Shown one piece after another: positions 1-5,970 of a stretch of DNA of 23,108 nucleotides; position 1 is the first letter of the stretch, and each line of letters opens with the position of its first letter. Origin of the DNA: a virus; IMG/VR virus record IMGVR_UViG_3300018083_000118, positions 1-23,108 of that record. One strand, written 5' to 3'. Below the pieces are notes generated by a model. The model saw nothing but the letters and a program-made list of their open reading frames with translations. It was not told the DNA's origin and did no database searches. The position numbers were made by a program, and so were the translations under genes.

Positions 1-393
1 GACAATAAGCCTTTTTGCCTCGGCCCCAAATTCATCCAGCCGGGATAGAACGGCCTCAATGCTGCTAGCATCTGGTGCGCGGTTTGATTTCGCCACGATC
101 TCTGCGTCATTCGGCCAGCGCCCTTCCTTGATGCGGTACAGATAATCTTCGTGCGTCACGGCTGCGTTGCCGCAGCTGTTCCAGACCTCTATCGGGTACT
201 GATCTTTCTTGCCGTTGACGATGCAGACCAGATCGGAGCCGTGCCAGAAGAACGACACGGCGTCGTCGATGCCTTTGCGGCTGCGGCGATAGAACCCCGG
301 CTGCATGTCGTTCATAAACAGCGTCGGCTTGTAGCCGCTCAACAGCTGCTGCCAGTAGCCGTAATCGCCGGTCCCGTATTTCAGTGCGGTCAC
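1..393 (-). CDS. Unknown phage protein, 3' end outside window
   Basis: A leftward frame opens with GTG at 393 and stays open for 131 codons to the window edge, so the C-terminus is missing. The start is supported by a strong GGGAGG ribosome-binding site five bases upstream and by its position one base after the stop of the 27-residue gene before it. The protein is soluble-looking, with many aromatic residues in the first half (YGTGDYGYWQQLL, PGFYRRSRKG, FFWHGSD) and a helical charged tail. I do not recognise a family. It points away from the early operon that begins at 542, so it belongs to a separate leftward unit. The function is unknown; coding potential is convincing from the RBS, the codon pattern and the unbroken frame. 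Confidence 0.75.
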   Translation of the reverse strand, partial: MTALKYGTGDYGYWQQLLSGYKPTLFMNDMQPGFYRRSRKGIDDAVSFFWHGSDLVCIVNGKKDQYPIEVWNSCGNAAVTHEDYLYRIKEGRWPNDAEIVAKSNRAPDASSIEAVLSRLDEFGAEAKRLIV

Positions 394-394
394 G

Positions 395-478
395 TCAGCC
401 TCCCACGACAATGGCGAACACTGCCACGGCTGCGACGAAGGCGCTGATCGATACCAGCTCGAAAAGTGTGTGGAACAT
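395..478 (-). CDS. 27-residue single-pass membrane peptide
   Basis: This short leftward gene has an ATG at 478 preceded by a good GGGGGA ribosome-binding site. It encodes MFHTLFELVSISAFVAAV followed by AVFAIVVGG, which is essentially one membrane-spanning helix with almost no soluble part. Its TGA ends one base before the GTG of the next gene, so the two are probably co-translated. Tiny membrane proteins of this kind in phages can be holin-like or can act on host membrane proteins, but nothing in the sequence decides between these. The call rests on the RBS, the gene spacing and the clean hydrophobic helix; a chance frame cannot be excluded. Confidence 0.6.
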   Translation of the reverse strand: MFHTLFELVSISAFVAAVAVFAIVVGG

Positions 479-495
479 GGGTAATCCCCCGTTTA

Positions 496-524
496 TTGAC
501 TTGATGGGCGTCATATAATATGAA
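496..524 (+). promoter_or_regulatory. Site A: TTGAC box plus TCATATAATATGA palindrome
   Basis: A TTGACT box at 496-501 is followed by the perfect palindrome TCATATAATATGA at 511-523. With a 17-bp spacer the -10 would be TATGAA (519-524). The palindrome therefore lies over the spacer and -10, as expected of a repressor operator. It is a variant of the CCATATAATATGG element found at four other sites, with the outer C/G pair changed to T/A and a longer gap from the TTGAC box (10 bp rather than 4-6). It points into the early operon starting at 542. A leftward promoter for the 478-1 pair could overlap it (TTTGCT, 16 bp, TATTAT on the minus strand). Confidence 0.6.
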
Positions 525-541
525 ACCACCTGTCATAGCAA

Positions 542-787
542 ATGGAAATGTGGACATCTCAGATGATGCCTAACAAAAAGCTGAAGCGGCTCGACAGTGT
601 CGAAGCCGTGTTCAACGCGCTGGGCGACACCCATGACGTCGCCGCCGTTGCGGAGGTGCCGTACCGCACCGCGCTGAATTGGAAGAACCTCTACGACCGG
701 CTCCCGGCCAGAACGTACAAGCGCATACAGGAGCGGCTGGCGGAGAAGGGCTACGTCGGCGACGACGATCTGTGGGGCATGATCTGA
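542..787 (+). CDS. Small helix-turn-helix DNA-binding protein
   Basis: An 81-residue protein and the first gene of the rightward early operon. Residues 20-60 read as a Cro-like helix-turn-helix: a helix (VEAVFNALG), a turn, AAVAEVPYRTALNWKNLYDRL as the recognition region, then RLPARTYKRIQERL, ending in LWGMI. Small Cro-like proteins of this layout (a 'V.ALG... VA......A..W.....P...Y' pattern) are common in rhizobial genomes and prophages; that is recollection, not a search. It lies directly behind palindrome A, so it is the best candidate for the protein that binds this element and controls its own operon. The start is uncertain: 542 has no clear Shine-Dalgarno, and ATGs at 563 or 566 would give proteins of 74 or 73 residues. 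Its stop overlaps the next start (TGATG). Confidence 0.7.
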   Translation: MEMWTSQMMPNKKLKRLDSVEAVFNALGDTHDVAAVAEVPYRTALNWKNLYDRLPARTYKRIQERLAEKGYVGDDDLWGMI

Positions 788-1257
788 TGCCCGTGAAGAT
801 CAACATCAATCCAGATTGGACACCGGAGCGCGTTCAGTATCTGCGCGACAACTACAGAACGATGTTGGCTGCAGACATTGCCAAGACGTTTGGCGTGTTC
901 ACGCGCAACGCAGTGATCGGAAAGGCGCGGCGTCTCGGCCTGCAATCCGATCACCGCATGCGACCGGCGAGGCGCGGGCCGAAACGTGTCCTGACAACAA
1001 CCAAAGCGAAGATCAGTCCGAGGGGGATCATTGTGAAGCGGGAGAAGGTAATGGACGAGATCAAGCTGAAGGTGCTGCGCGGCCCGATCACCTTCATCGA
1101 CCTTGAGCCGTGGCACTGCCGCGAGATCGTGCGCGACAAGCCGGTGATGTACTGCGGTCATCACAAGATGCAGGGCAGCTCGTACTGCCTTGAACACCAC
1201 AGCAAGAACCATGTCCGAATGGCAAACAGCAGAGTGGAGAAATACTATGGCCTCTGA
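787..1257 (+). CDS. gcrA-like: GcrA-family cell-cycle regulator homologue
   Basis: A 156-residue protein starting at ATG 787, which overlaps the previous stop as TGATG. Residues 10-52 (DWTPERVQYLRDNY, then IAKTFGVFTRNAVIGKARRLGL) match the GcrA N-terminal DNA-binding domain, including the signature TRNAVIGK. A basic linker (57-90) leads to a C-terminal part with C111, C123, C134 and H137 (PWHCREIV, YCGHHK, SSYCLEHH), matching the cysteine-rich GcrA end. In Alphaproteobacteria GcrA recruits sigma-70 holoenzyme to promoters carrying CcrM-methylated GANTC. The host C-terminal motif usually reads CRWPIG; here it is CREIVR, so sigma contacts may differ. A phage copy could redirect host transcription. 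I found no GANTC in the window, so its targets may be on the host chromosome. Confidence 0.88.
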   Translation: MPVKININPDWTPERVQYLRDNYRTMLAADIAKTFGVFTRNAVIGKARRLGLQSDHRMRPARRGPKRVLTTTKAKISPRGIIVKREKVMDEIKLKVLRGPITFIDLEPWHCREIVRDKPVMYCGHHKMQGSSYCLEHHSKNHVRMANSRVEKYYGL

Positions 1258-1642
1258 CGTCACATCGACCAACGGCGAACTGCCTCCGGCCCGCGAAGCA
1301 ATCGTCGAGCAGGGGCTTCGCATTTCGCAAGAGGTCGCCGCCGAACGTGACAGCCTCCGGCTGCTACTCTCGGAGCGCGACACCACCATCGCCGGGCTGA
1401 AGGCGCAGCTGGAGATCGCGGAGCTAGCGATGAGCCAGATGGGCAACCGCACTGCCGACATGATGGCGGCGCGAGATGAAGCCGTCGCCCGTCGTGCCGA
1501 GGTCGAGACGGTGCTGGGGTCGATGATGGCGATTGGCCGCGCGTTCCGCATCGCCAATGAGCCGCTGATTAAGGAGGTGGAAGATGCAGAGGTTGCTTCC
1601 CCTTCTATTCCTGCTGCTCGCAATCCTTCCGACGTTGGCTGA
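1247..1642 (+). CDS. Coiled-coil protein of unknown function
   Basis: A 131-residue protein starting at ATG 1247 behind GGAG, with its first 11 bases overlapping the end of the GcrA-like gene. An upstream in-frame ATG at 1190 lies inside the conserved GcrA C-terminus and is less likely. The centre (residues 18-100) is a long charged helix with heptad-like leucines (ERDSLRLLLSERDTTIAGLK and onward), typical of a coiled coil. No catalytic motif is visible. Its 3' end overlaps the next gene by 59 bases in another frame. It could be a structural adaptor or an oligomeric DNA-associated protein; the sequence does not decide. Confidence 0.7.
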   Translation: MASDVTSTNGELPPAREAIVEQGLRISQEVAAERDSLRLLLSERDTTIAGLKAQLEIAELAMSQMGNRTADMMAARDEAVARRAEVETVLGSMMAIGRAFRIANEPLIKEVEDAEVASPSIPAARNPSDVG

Positions 1643-1904
1643 CGGAGCTGATGTGCAGAGGCCGACGTGCATGAACCGCAGCGAGGCTCGCAAGGCGTGG
1701 CCCCGCGCCTACCTGTACTGGTCCGGTGGTCCGCGCGGACAGCGGTGCTGGAGCAATCGACGGCACAACCGGCGCATCGTGTTCGTGCCGGTCAAGGCAA
1801 TGGCGGCTGAGCCGCCAGAGCCGCTGGAGATTTTACCGGAGGCGGTGAGGCTGTTCATGCCGCCGCTGCAGATATCGCCAATCGAATGGAGGTGGCCGAG
1901 ATGA
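1584..1904 (+). CDS. Exported small protein with signal peptide
   Basis: A 106-residue protein starting at ATG 1584 behind a near-perfect AAGGAGG. Residues 1-22 form a typical Sec signal peptide: a basic start, the leucine-rich core LLPLLFLLLAILP, and a small-residue region LADGA. The mature part is basic and tryptophan-rich with two cysteines (TCMNRSEARKAW, GQRCWSNRR) that could form a disulfide in the periplasm. The first 59 bases overlap the coiled-coil gene out of frame, and the stop overlaps the next ATG (ATGA). A periplasmic product in an early operon is unusual and could act on envelope, superinfection or lysis, but no family is recognised. Confidence 0.7.
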   Translation: MQRLLPLLFLLLAILPTLADGADVQRPTCMNRSEARKAWPRAYLYWSGGPRGQRCWSNRRHNRRIVFVPVKAMAAEPPEPLEILPEAVRLFMPPLQISPIEWRWPR

Positions 1905-2116
1905 GTGAGTTCAAACAATACCAACGCAAGCAGATCGCGGAGCTGCGTCCGTATGTCAAAGGCGAGGACACCAGCAACATCAGCATCAGCGACGCGGACA
2001 TCCTCGCTGGTTCACCAAAGACCGGCGACATGATCGCGAGGAACCCCAAGAACCACAACGACAAGTGGCTGGTGGCGGAGAAGTATTTCGCCGACAACTT
2101 TGAGCCGGTGACATGA
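1901..2116 (+). CDS. Conserved small phage protein
   Basis: A 71-residue protein. ATG 1901 is preferred over ATG 1886 because GGAGGT lies seven bases upstream and because it overlaps the previous stop as ATGA. The sequence runs MSEFKQYQRKQIAELRPYV, then an acidic stretch with ISISDADILAGSPKTGDMIARNPKNHNDKW, ending YFADNFEPVT. I recall very similar short proteins, with the MIARNPKNH...W stretch, across many unrelated phages, where they have no assigned function. The size and early-operon position suggest an accessory DNA-metabolism or host-takeover role, but this is inference. Its stop overlaps the next gene (ATGA). Confidence 0.8.
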   Translation: MSEFKQYQRKQIAELRPYVKGEDTSNISISDADILAGSPKTGDMIARNPKNHNDKWLVAEKYFADNFEPVT

Positions 2117-2289
2117 CCGATCAAAAAAAACTCAACGCTGTGCGCGATGTGTACAAATTCTTCAGACAGCAACAGCCATCGTCGCCTGCATGGTTTCAGG
2201 TGGTGGATAGTTGCATTGACATACTGATGCAGAGCCACATTGCAGACTTAGAGAGCCGTGCGCCAATGGTTGGGCATGAGGACGATTGA
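2113..2289 (+). CDS. 58-residue unknown protein
   Basis: A short gene linking its neighbours: ATG 2113 overlaps the previous stop (ATGA), and its TGA (2287-2289) overlaps the helicase ATG (TGATG). The product begins MTDQKKLNAVRDVYKFFRQQ, contains a predicted helix WFQVVDSCIDILMQSHIADL, and ends in acidic residues. No cysteine cluster or membrane segment is present. The local base composition is less GC-rich than its neighbours. I do not recognise it. Coding status rests on translational coupling at both ends and the absence of any other gene in the 170-base interval. Confidence 0.7.
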   Translation: MTDQKKLNAVRDVYKFFRQQQPSSPAWFQVVDSCIDILMQSHIADLESRAPMVGHEDD

Positions 2290-3794
2290 TGATCACTGAG
2301 CTGCGCGACTATCAGGTCGAGGCGATCGACGAGCTGCGTGATGCGGTTCGCGACGGGCACCAGCGCGTCGTGATGCAGGCCCCGACCGGCGCAGGCAAGA
2401 CGCTGGTGGGAGCCGCGATCATCGACAGCGCAGTCCGCAAGGGCAAGCGGGTGTTGTTCGTGGTCCCGGCGTTGTCACTGATCGACCAGACGGTCGGCGT
2501 GTTGCAGGGCGAGGGCGTCGATGACGTCGGCGTGATGCAGGCGATGCACGAGATGACGGACGGACGTTGCAAGGTTCAGGTCGCGTCGGTGCAGACCTTG
2601 AGCAAGCGGCAGTTCCCCGAGGCCGACATCATCATCATCGACGAGGTGCATCGCTGGTTTAAGTTCTACGGCAAGATGGTTCTGGACCCGGCGCACAAGG
2701 GCAAGCCGATCATTGGATTGTCGGCCACGCCTTGGACGCGCGGGCTGGGATCGTATTTTACGAAGCTGCTGCAGCCGGTGACGACGCAGCAGCTGATCGA
2801 CGACGGCTGGCTGTCGGATTTCAAGGTGTATGCACCCAGCTCGCCCGATCTCACAAACGTCCGCACGGTGGCTGGCGACTACCACGAAGGCGATCTCGGC
2901 GTGGTGATGAACGATGGCAAGCTGGTCGCCGACGTGGTGCAGACGTGGCTGGAGAAGGCGCAGGGGAGGCCGACGCTATGCTTTGCGGTGGACTGCGCCC
3001 ATGCGCGGGCTTTGCAGGAGCAGTTCGTCAGGGCTGGGGTGGCTGCGGACTATCAGGACGCCTACACCAAATCGGAGGCGCGGCACCATATACGGCATCG
3101 TTTCCACAATGGGGACATCAAGGTTGTCTGCAACGTCGGGACGCTGACCACTGGTGTGGATTGGGATGTCCGCTGCATCGTGGTGGCGCGACCGACCAAA
3201 AGCGAGATGCTGCACGTTCAGATTATCGGGCGTGGTTTGAGGACGGCTGAAGGTAAGGATCACTGTCTGATCCTCGACCACAGCGACAACCATATCCGCT
3301 TGGGGTTCGTCACCGACATCAATCATCCAGAGCTGGACAGCGGGCGCGAGCCGCGAGCCAAGACCAAGACCGAGGACGCCATCGCGCTGCCGCGACCGTG
3401 CGTCGGCTGCAAGGCGCTGCTGCCGCCCAAGACCAAGGTGTGTCCGGCCTGCGGGTTTGAACACCAGCCGCGCAACGGTGCCATCGTCTGCGCCGACGGC
3501 GAGCTGCTGGAGATGGACCGGGTCACCAAGAAGCAGAAGCCATCGCTGGGTGTTCGCGAGCAGCTGGTTCTGATGGGGCGACAATCGATCTACTCACAGC
3601 TGCTGCACATTCAGGAAGAGAAGGGCTACAAGCCGGGCTGGGCGTCGATGCAGTTCCGTGACGTGTTCGGATCACCACCCGCCGGGATTGTCTGGGCAAC
3701 GCAAACTCCGACACCACAGCTGCGGTCGTGGATCAAGTCGCGGCAGATCGCCTATTTCAAGGCCCGTGAAAAAACACTGGAGACGGCACGATGA
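2289..3794 (+). CDS. SF2 DEAD/DEAH-type helicase with C-terminal zinc motif
   Basis: A 501-residue superfamily 2 helicase. From ATG 2289: a Q-like region (LRDYQVEAIDEL, 6-17), Walker A APTGAGKT (31-38), motif II DEVH (118-121), motif III GLSATPW (143-149), a second RecA-like lobe with LTTGVDWD, and motif VI QIIGRGLR (311-318). Residues 371-388 carry two CxxC pairs (CVGC and CPAC), a rubredoxin-like zinc ribbon. This is the general ResIII/UvsW-like layout used by phages for ATP-driven DNA unwinding or branch migration in replication and repair. A TTG at 2286 is an alternative start. The gene is coupled to the next by ATGA. No polymerase or primase is in the window, so its replication partners lie elsewhere or in the host. 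Confidence 0.93.
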   Translation: MITELRDYQVEAIDELRDAVRDGHQRVVMQAPTGAGKTLVGAAIIDSAVRKGKRVLFVVPALSLIDQTVGVLQGEGVDDVGVMQAMHEMTDGRCKVQVASVQTLSKRQFPEADIIIIDEVHRWFKFYGKMVLDPAHKGKPIIGLSATPWTRGLGSYFTKLLQPVTTQQLIDDGWLSDFKVYAPSSPDLTNVRTVAGDYHEGDLGVVMNDGKLVADVVQTWLEKAQGRPTLCFAVDCAHARALQEQFVRAGVAADYQDAYTKSEARHHIRHRFHNGDIKVVCNVGTLTTGVDWDVRCIVVARPTKSEMLHVQIIGRGLRTAEGKDHCLILDHSDNHIRLGFVTDINHPELDSGREPRAKTKTEDAIALPRPCVGCKALLPPKTKVCPACGFEHQPRNGAIVCADGELLEMDRVTKKQKPSLGVREQLVLMGRQSIYSQLLHIQEEKGYKPGWASMQFRDVFGSPPAGIVWATQTPTPQLRSWIKSRQIAYFKAREKTLETAR

Positions 3795-4069
3795 ACGCCG
3801 GGCGCAAGGCGTTCCTGCTGGCCGGGCTGCGAGCGGCAGTGCTGAAGGTGAAGCTGATGGAGAACGAGCTGCTTGCAATCGGCGTGTCGGTGAAGCACGG
3901 CGTGATCAACGAGGAGGGGGCAATGCAATGGCTGCACAGCGAAGGACTGCTGCATCTGATGCCGGAGGCATTTCAGATCGACGACGGCTCAACCGATACG
4001 TCTGTGACAAGTGCCTCTCCGAAGCCGTCACCATCGAACCCGGCGTCGGACGTGTCCCCTACGAGCTGA
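3791..4069 (+). CDS. Small unknown protein downstream of helicase
   Basis: A 92-residue protein starting at ATG 3791 inside the helicase stop (ATGA). Residues 1-60 look like a compact helical domain (NAGRKAFLLAGLRAAVLKVK, then HGVINEEGAMQWLHSEGLL). The last 30 residues are Ser/Thr/Pro-rich and low in complexity (TDTSVTSASPKPSPSNPAS). That tail is exactly the part that overlaps, out of frame, the start of the zinc-ribbon gene, so it may be under weak protein-level constraint. The position directly behind the helicase suggests a helper, but no motif supports a specific role. Confidence 0.7.
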   Translation: MNAGRKAFLLAGLRAAVLKVKLMENELLAIGVSVKHGVINEEGAMQWLHSEGLLHLMPEAFQIDDGSTDTSVTSASPKPSPSNPASDVSPTS

Positions 4070-4272
4070 AATGCCGATCCGTGCTGTCGGTGGCGGGAGG
4101 GCGCGAGCGGTTGTGCGACGGCTTCGCGCGTTCGCAATTCTACGACGTCCCGAAGGGTGCGGTGCCGACGTGGGAGTTCTACTCGCCACAGGTCAGCGAC
4201 ATCCATTCGTGGTTCGACAGGTGGAAATTCACCAACAACATTCTCTTCATCAGGAAGATCGACAATGGGTGA
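3928..4272 (+). CDS. Zinc-ribbon protein
   Basis: A 114-residue protein. ATG 3928 is the best start, seven bases after a purine-rich GAGGAGGGGG, although this gives a 142-base out-of-frame overlap with the preceding gene. The first 20 residues are basic and may be poorly conserved. Then come C26 and C29 (YVCDKC), C49 (ELKCRS) and C63 (RLCDGF), spaced like a four-cysteine zinc ribbon, and an aromatic C-terminal part (WEFYSPQ, SWFDRWKF). Such ribbons in phages bind nucleic acid or mediate protein contacts. No enzyme motif is visible. The stop overlaps the next gene's start region by eight bases. Confidence 0.65.
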   Translation: MAAQRRTAASDAGGISDRRRLNRYVCDKCLSEAVTIEPGVGRVPYELKCRSVLSVAGGRERLCDGFARSQFYDVPKGAVPTWEFYSPQVSDIHSWFDRWKFTNNILFIRKIDNG

Positions 4273-4753
4273 GATCGTGACGCTGACGCCGGGCGAGATG
4301 CTGATGGGGGCGAACGTCGGCGTGATGCGAAACCTCAACGCCATCGTGAAGGGCTACGAGGACAAGCACGGTTTTGAGGAGGAGGAGCAGTGGGAGGTCA
4401 ACATCGTCGCGGCGCAGGCCGAGGTGGCGGTGGCAAAGTATCTCAATCTGTACTGGAGCGGCGCGACGTCGTTCGCCGCTGACGTCGGCGGTTTGGTCGA
4501 GGTGAGATCGGTGGCGGCGGAATACAAGCGGCTGCTCGTCTACAAGACCAGCGCCGACGAGAAGCCGTTCGTCAGCGTGTGGCGCATCGACAAAAAGAAA
4601 ATGGATTTCGATCTGCGCGGCTGGATGTACGGCAAGGACGCCAAGGTCGATAAGTATTGGTGCGATCCGAAGGGCAGCGGGCGCTTCAACTTTTTCGTCG
4701 AGACGCGCGATCTGCACCCCATGAACCGGCTCAAGGCTTCGCTGCCAAAGTAA
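4265..4753 (+). CDS. Conserved phage protein, possible PD-(D/E)XK-like fold
   Basis: A 162-residue protein starting at ATG 4265 with AGGAAG upstream; it is the last gene of the early operon. Residues 43-60 form a helix with E53 (NIVAAQAEVAVAKYLNL), followed by D73 (ADVGG) and EVRS at 79-82, then KRLLVYKTS and a strand-rich segment FVSVWRI. The order 'E in a helix, then D, then E-x-R/K' resembles PD-(D/E)XK nuclease-like folds seen in many small phage proteins. Here R81 would stand where a catalytic lysine is usual, so activity is uncertain. It may be a nuclease, an inactive relative, or something else. Confidence 0.65.
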   Translation: MGEIVTLTPGEMLMGANVGVMRNLNAIVKGYEDKHGFEEEEQWEVNIVAAQAEVAVAKYLNLYWSGATSFAADVGGLVEVRSVAAEYKRLLVYKTSADEKPFVSVWRIDKKKMDFDLRGWMYGKDAKVDKYWCDPKGSGRFNFFVETRDLHPMNRLKASLPK

Positions 4754-4783
4754 GTCATTGATATTGCATAAGAATAATAGCTG

Positions 4784-4812
4784 TTGACCCGATCCATATA
4801 AAATGGGATGAT
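4784..4812 (+). promoter_or_regulatory. Site B: TTGAC box plus CCATATAAAATGG
   Basis: TTGACC at 4784-4789 is followed, after a five-base gap from TTGAC, by the palindromic core CCATATAAAATGG at 4794-4806. A 17-bp spacer from TTGACC puts GATGAT (4807-4812) at the -10 position, so the palindrome would fill the spacer of a sigma-70-like promoter. The same 13 bases occur on the minus strand at site E. The element sits in the 97-base gap after the early operon and points into the genes starting at 4851. Confidence 0.65.
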
Positions 4813-4850
4813 GATGATGCGTTGAAACACAAACGCTTAAAGGAAACCAG

Positions 4851-5021
4851 ATGATCTCCATCCGCTTCTGCAATAGCTCTGGCTGCGAGCTGGTCAGCTA
4901 TCCGGTGCCGACGCAAGACGGCGTCGATCAGGACGAGCTGATCTCCAAGACGCTGCGCGAGGCCGTCAGCAACGGCATCTTCTGCGTCGGCGACACCATC
5001 CGCATTGTCGAGGAGGCGTGA
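4851..5021 (+). CDS. 56-residue unknown protein
   Basis: The first gene behind site B, starting at ATG 4851 with AAGGAAA about eight bases upstream. The product (MISIRFCNSSGCELVSY, then a helix DELISKTLREAVSNG, then IFCVGDTIRIVEEA) looks like a small alpha/beta protein with three cysteines. No family is recognised. It is followed after one base by the next start, and the GAGGAGG inside its own end serves as ribosome-binding site for that gene. The tight spacing and good codon pattern support it as real although it is short. Confidence 0.75.
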   Translation: MISIRFCNSSGCELVSYPVPTQDGVDQDELISKTLREAVSNGIFCVGDTIRIVEEA

Positions 5022-5022
5022 C

Positions 5023-5238
5023 ATGAAAGGCCTCAAGACTTACGCCGACCAAGTCAACGCATGGGCCTCGCGCCGCGTGTTGAGCGGCAAGCCGCTGCCG
5101 AACAAGGACAGCCTGCGCGACATGGCTGATCAGGTATCGCAGGGCGATCTCGACACCATGCAGCTCGACATCGTCTGCGACATGATTGATCGCAAGATCG
5201 CGACGTGGCTCAAGCGAGACACGCCGATCCTCCGCTAA
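5023..5238 (+). CDS. 71-residue helical unknown protein
   Basis: ATG 5023 is chosen because GAGGAGG lies eight bases upstream; an in-frame start at 5005 would lack one. The product starts MKGLKTYADQVNAWASRRV and contains two amphipathic helices (KDSLRDMADQVSQG and MQLDIVCDMIDRKIATWL). It is soluble, mostly alpha-helical and without recognised motifs. It is the second gene of the site B unit and is followed closely by a strong GC hairpin, so it may mark the end of a short transcript or a point of partial termination. Confidence 0.75.
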   Translation: MKGLKTYADQVNAWASRRVLSGKPLPNKDSLRDMADQVSQGDLDTMQLDIVCDMIDRKIATWLKRDTPILR

Positions 5239-5245
5239 ACCGAAA

Positions 5246-5275
5246 CCCCGCCCCGGTGTCGCAGCCGGGGCGGGG
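5246..5275 (+). terminator. 11-bp perfect GC hairpin
   Basis: CCCCGCCCCGG (5246-5256) pairs perfectly with CCGGGGCGGGG (5265-5275) around an eight-base loop. No T-tract follows; instead CTAG-TGCAA-CTAG comes next. This is a very stable structure between two genes of the same direction. It may be an intrinsic terminator of the weak-tail type, an attenuator or an RNA-stability element. Confidence 0.55.
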
Positions 5276-5308
5276 CCTAGTGCAACTAGCAACAGAGGAG
5301 AAGCACAG

Positions 5309-5755
5309 ATGACGACACTGCGAGAGAAGCGGCACCGTCAGTGCCTGAATACCATTGGACGGCTGACCGAGCAACGCGAGGTGACATTCCGTCGGCTCGC
5401 GATCATCCAGAACAAGCTGCATTTTGAGAGGACGCGCCTGCGCCGCCTGCAGAAGGAGCTGGGCAAGGCCCCGGTGTTCACGCCACTGCCCAAAGCACCG
5501 GAGTGGATACCGAAGGGCGAGCCAGAGCCATCTGGCCCGCTGCCGACGCTGTACCCCGACCCGATCCCCGATTTCCTGAAGCGGGACAAGGCCGACGCCA
5601 AGGCCCGCGCCGAGATCGCCGCCGAGAAGGAGGCCCGCGCCAAGGCCAAGCGGGACGGCAAGGGCGTGGTTCGACCCAGCAAGAAGATAGGCCCAGACGC
5701 CCAGCGGATGCCGCTGATGGGCCGGGACGCCCTGAAGGCTATCCGAGGCAAGTAG
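5309..5755 (+). CDS. Basic coiled-coil/low-complexity protein
   Basis: A 148-residue protein with ATG 5309 behind GAGGAGA. Residues 1-52 are a basic, arginine-rich helix with coiled-coil character (TEQREVTFRRLAIIQNKL and RTRLRRLQKELG). The middle is proline-rich (PLPKAPEWIPKGEPEPSGPL). The end is an Ala/Lys/Glu/Arg-rich helix (RAEIAAEKEARAKAKRDGKG) with a basic tail. It is likely a nucleic-acid-binding or scaffolding protein; no enzyme motif is present. Sequence bias of the last third makes database similarity hard to interpret. Confidence 0.65.
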   Translation: MTTLREKRHRQCLNTIGRLTEQREVTFRRLAIIQNKLHFERTRLRRLQKELGKAPVFTPLPKAPEWIPKGEPEPSGPLPTLYPDPIPDFLKRDKADAKARAEIAAEKEARAKAKRDGKGVVRPSKKIGPDAQRMPLMGRDALKAIRGK

Positions 5756-5764
5756 GAACCACAG

Positions 5765-5793
5765 CCAGCCGGTTGTTCGATGGGTCCGGCTGG
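5765..5793 (+). terminator. Hairpin after the coiled-coil gene
   Basis: CCAGCCGG (5765-5772) and CCGGCTGG (5786-5793) form a perfect 8-bp stem with a 13-base loop just after the stop at 5755. No T-run follows. It is probably a terminator or processing signal that separates this unit from the site C promoter; the rest of the 215-base gap shows no convincing gene. Confidence 0.4.
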
Positions 5794-5896
5794 ACGTCCA
5801 CTCGACAGGTGACGGTCAACAACAGTCGAGAGCCGGTGGCGGGGGCTATCCTTTTCCTCCGCGCGACCGGCAGTTCCTCCATGAAACATTTCGTGA

Positions 5897-5920
5897 TTGG
5901 CACCGATCCATATAATATGG
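5897..5920 (+). promoter_or_regulatory. Site C: TTGGC box plus CCATATAATATGG
   Basis: This is the most symmetric copy of the element: CCATATAATATGG at 5908-5920 is a perfect palindrome around a central A, preceded by TTGGCA at 5897-5902. The next bases are GAGAACC. The TTGAC box is one base off consensus and the -10 at 17 bp (GGAGAA) is poor, so the exact promoter here is unclear. The element lies 50 bases before the ATG of the DUF6011 gene and points into it. Confidence 0.6.
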
Positions 5921-5970
5921 GAGAACCATTCCGTTGAACCCGTTCACGCAAACCCAAAAGGACTAAGACC

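Noticed and set aside
5890-5930. Resemblance of CCATATAATATGGGAGAA to T7-type RNA polymerase promoters
   Set aside because: The TATGGGAGA stretch is suggestive, but the symmetric 13-bp core, the variable flanks and the absence of any phage RNA polymerase in the window favour an operator. A phage polymerase gene elsewhere in the genome would reopen this.
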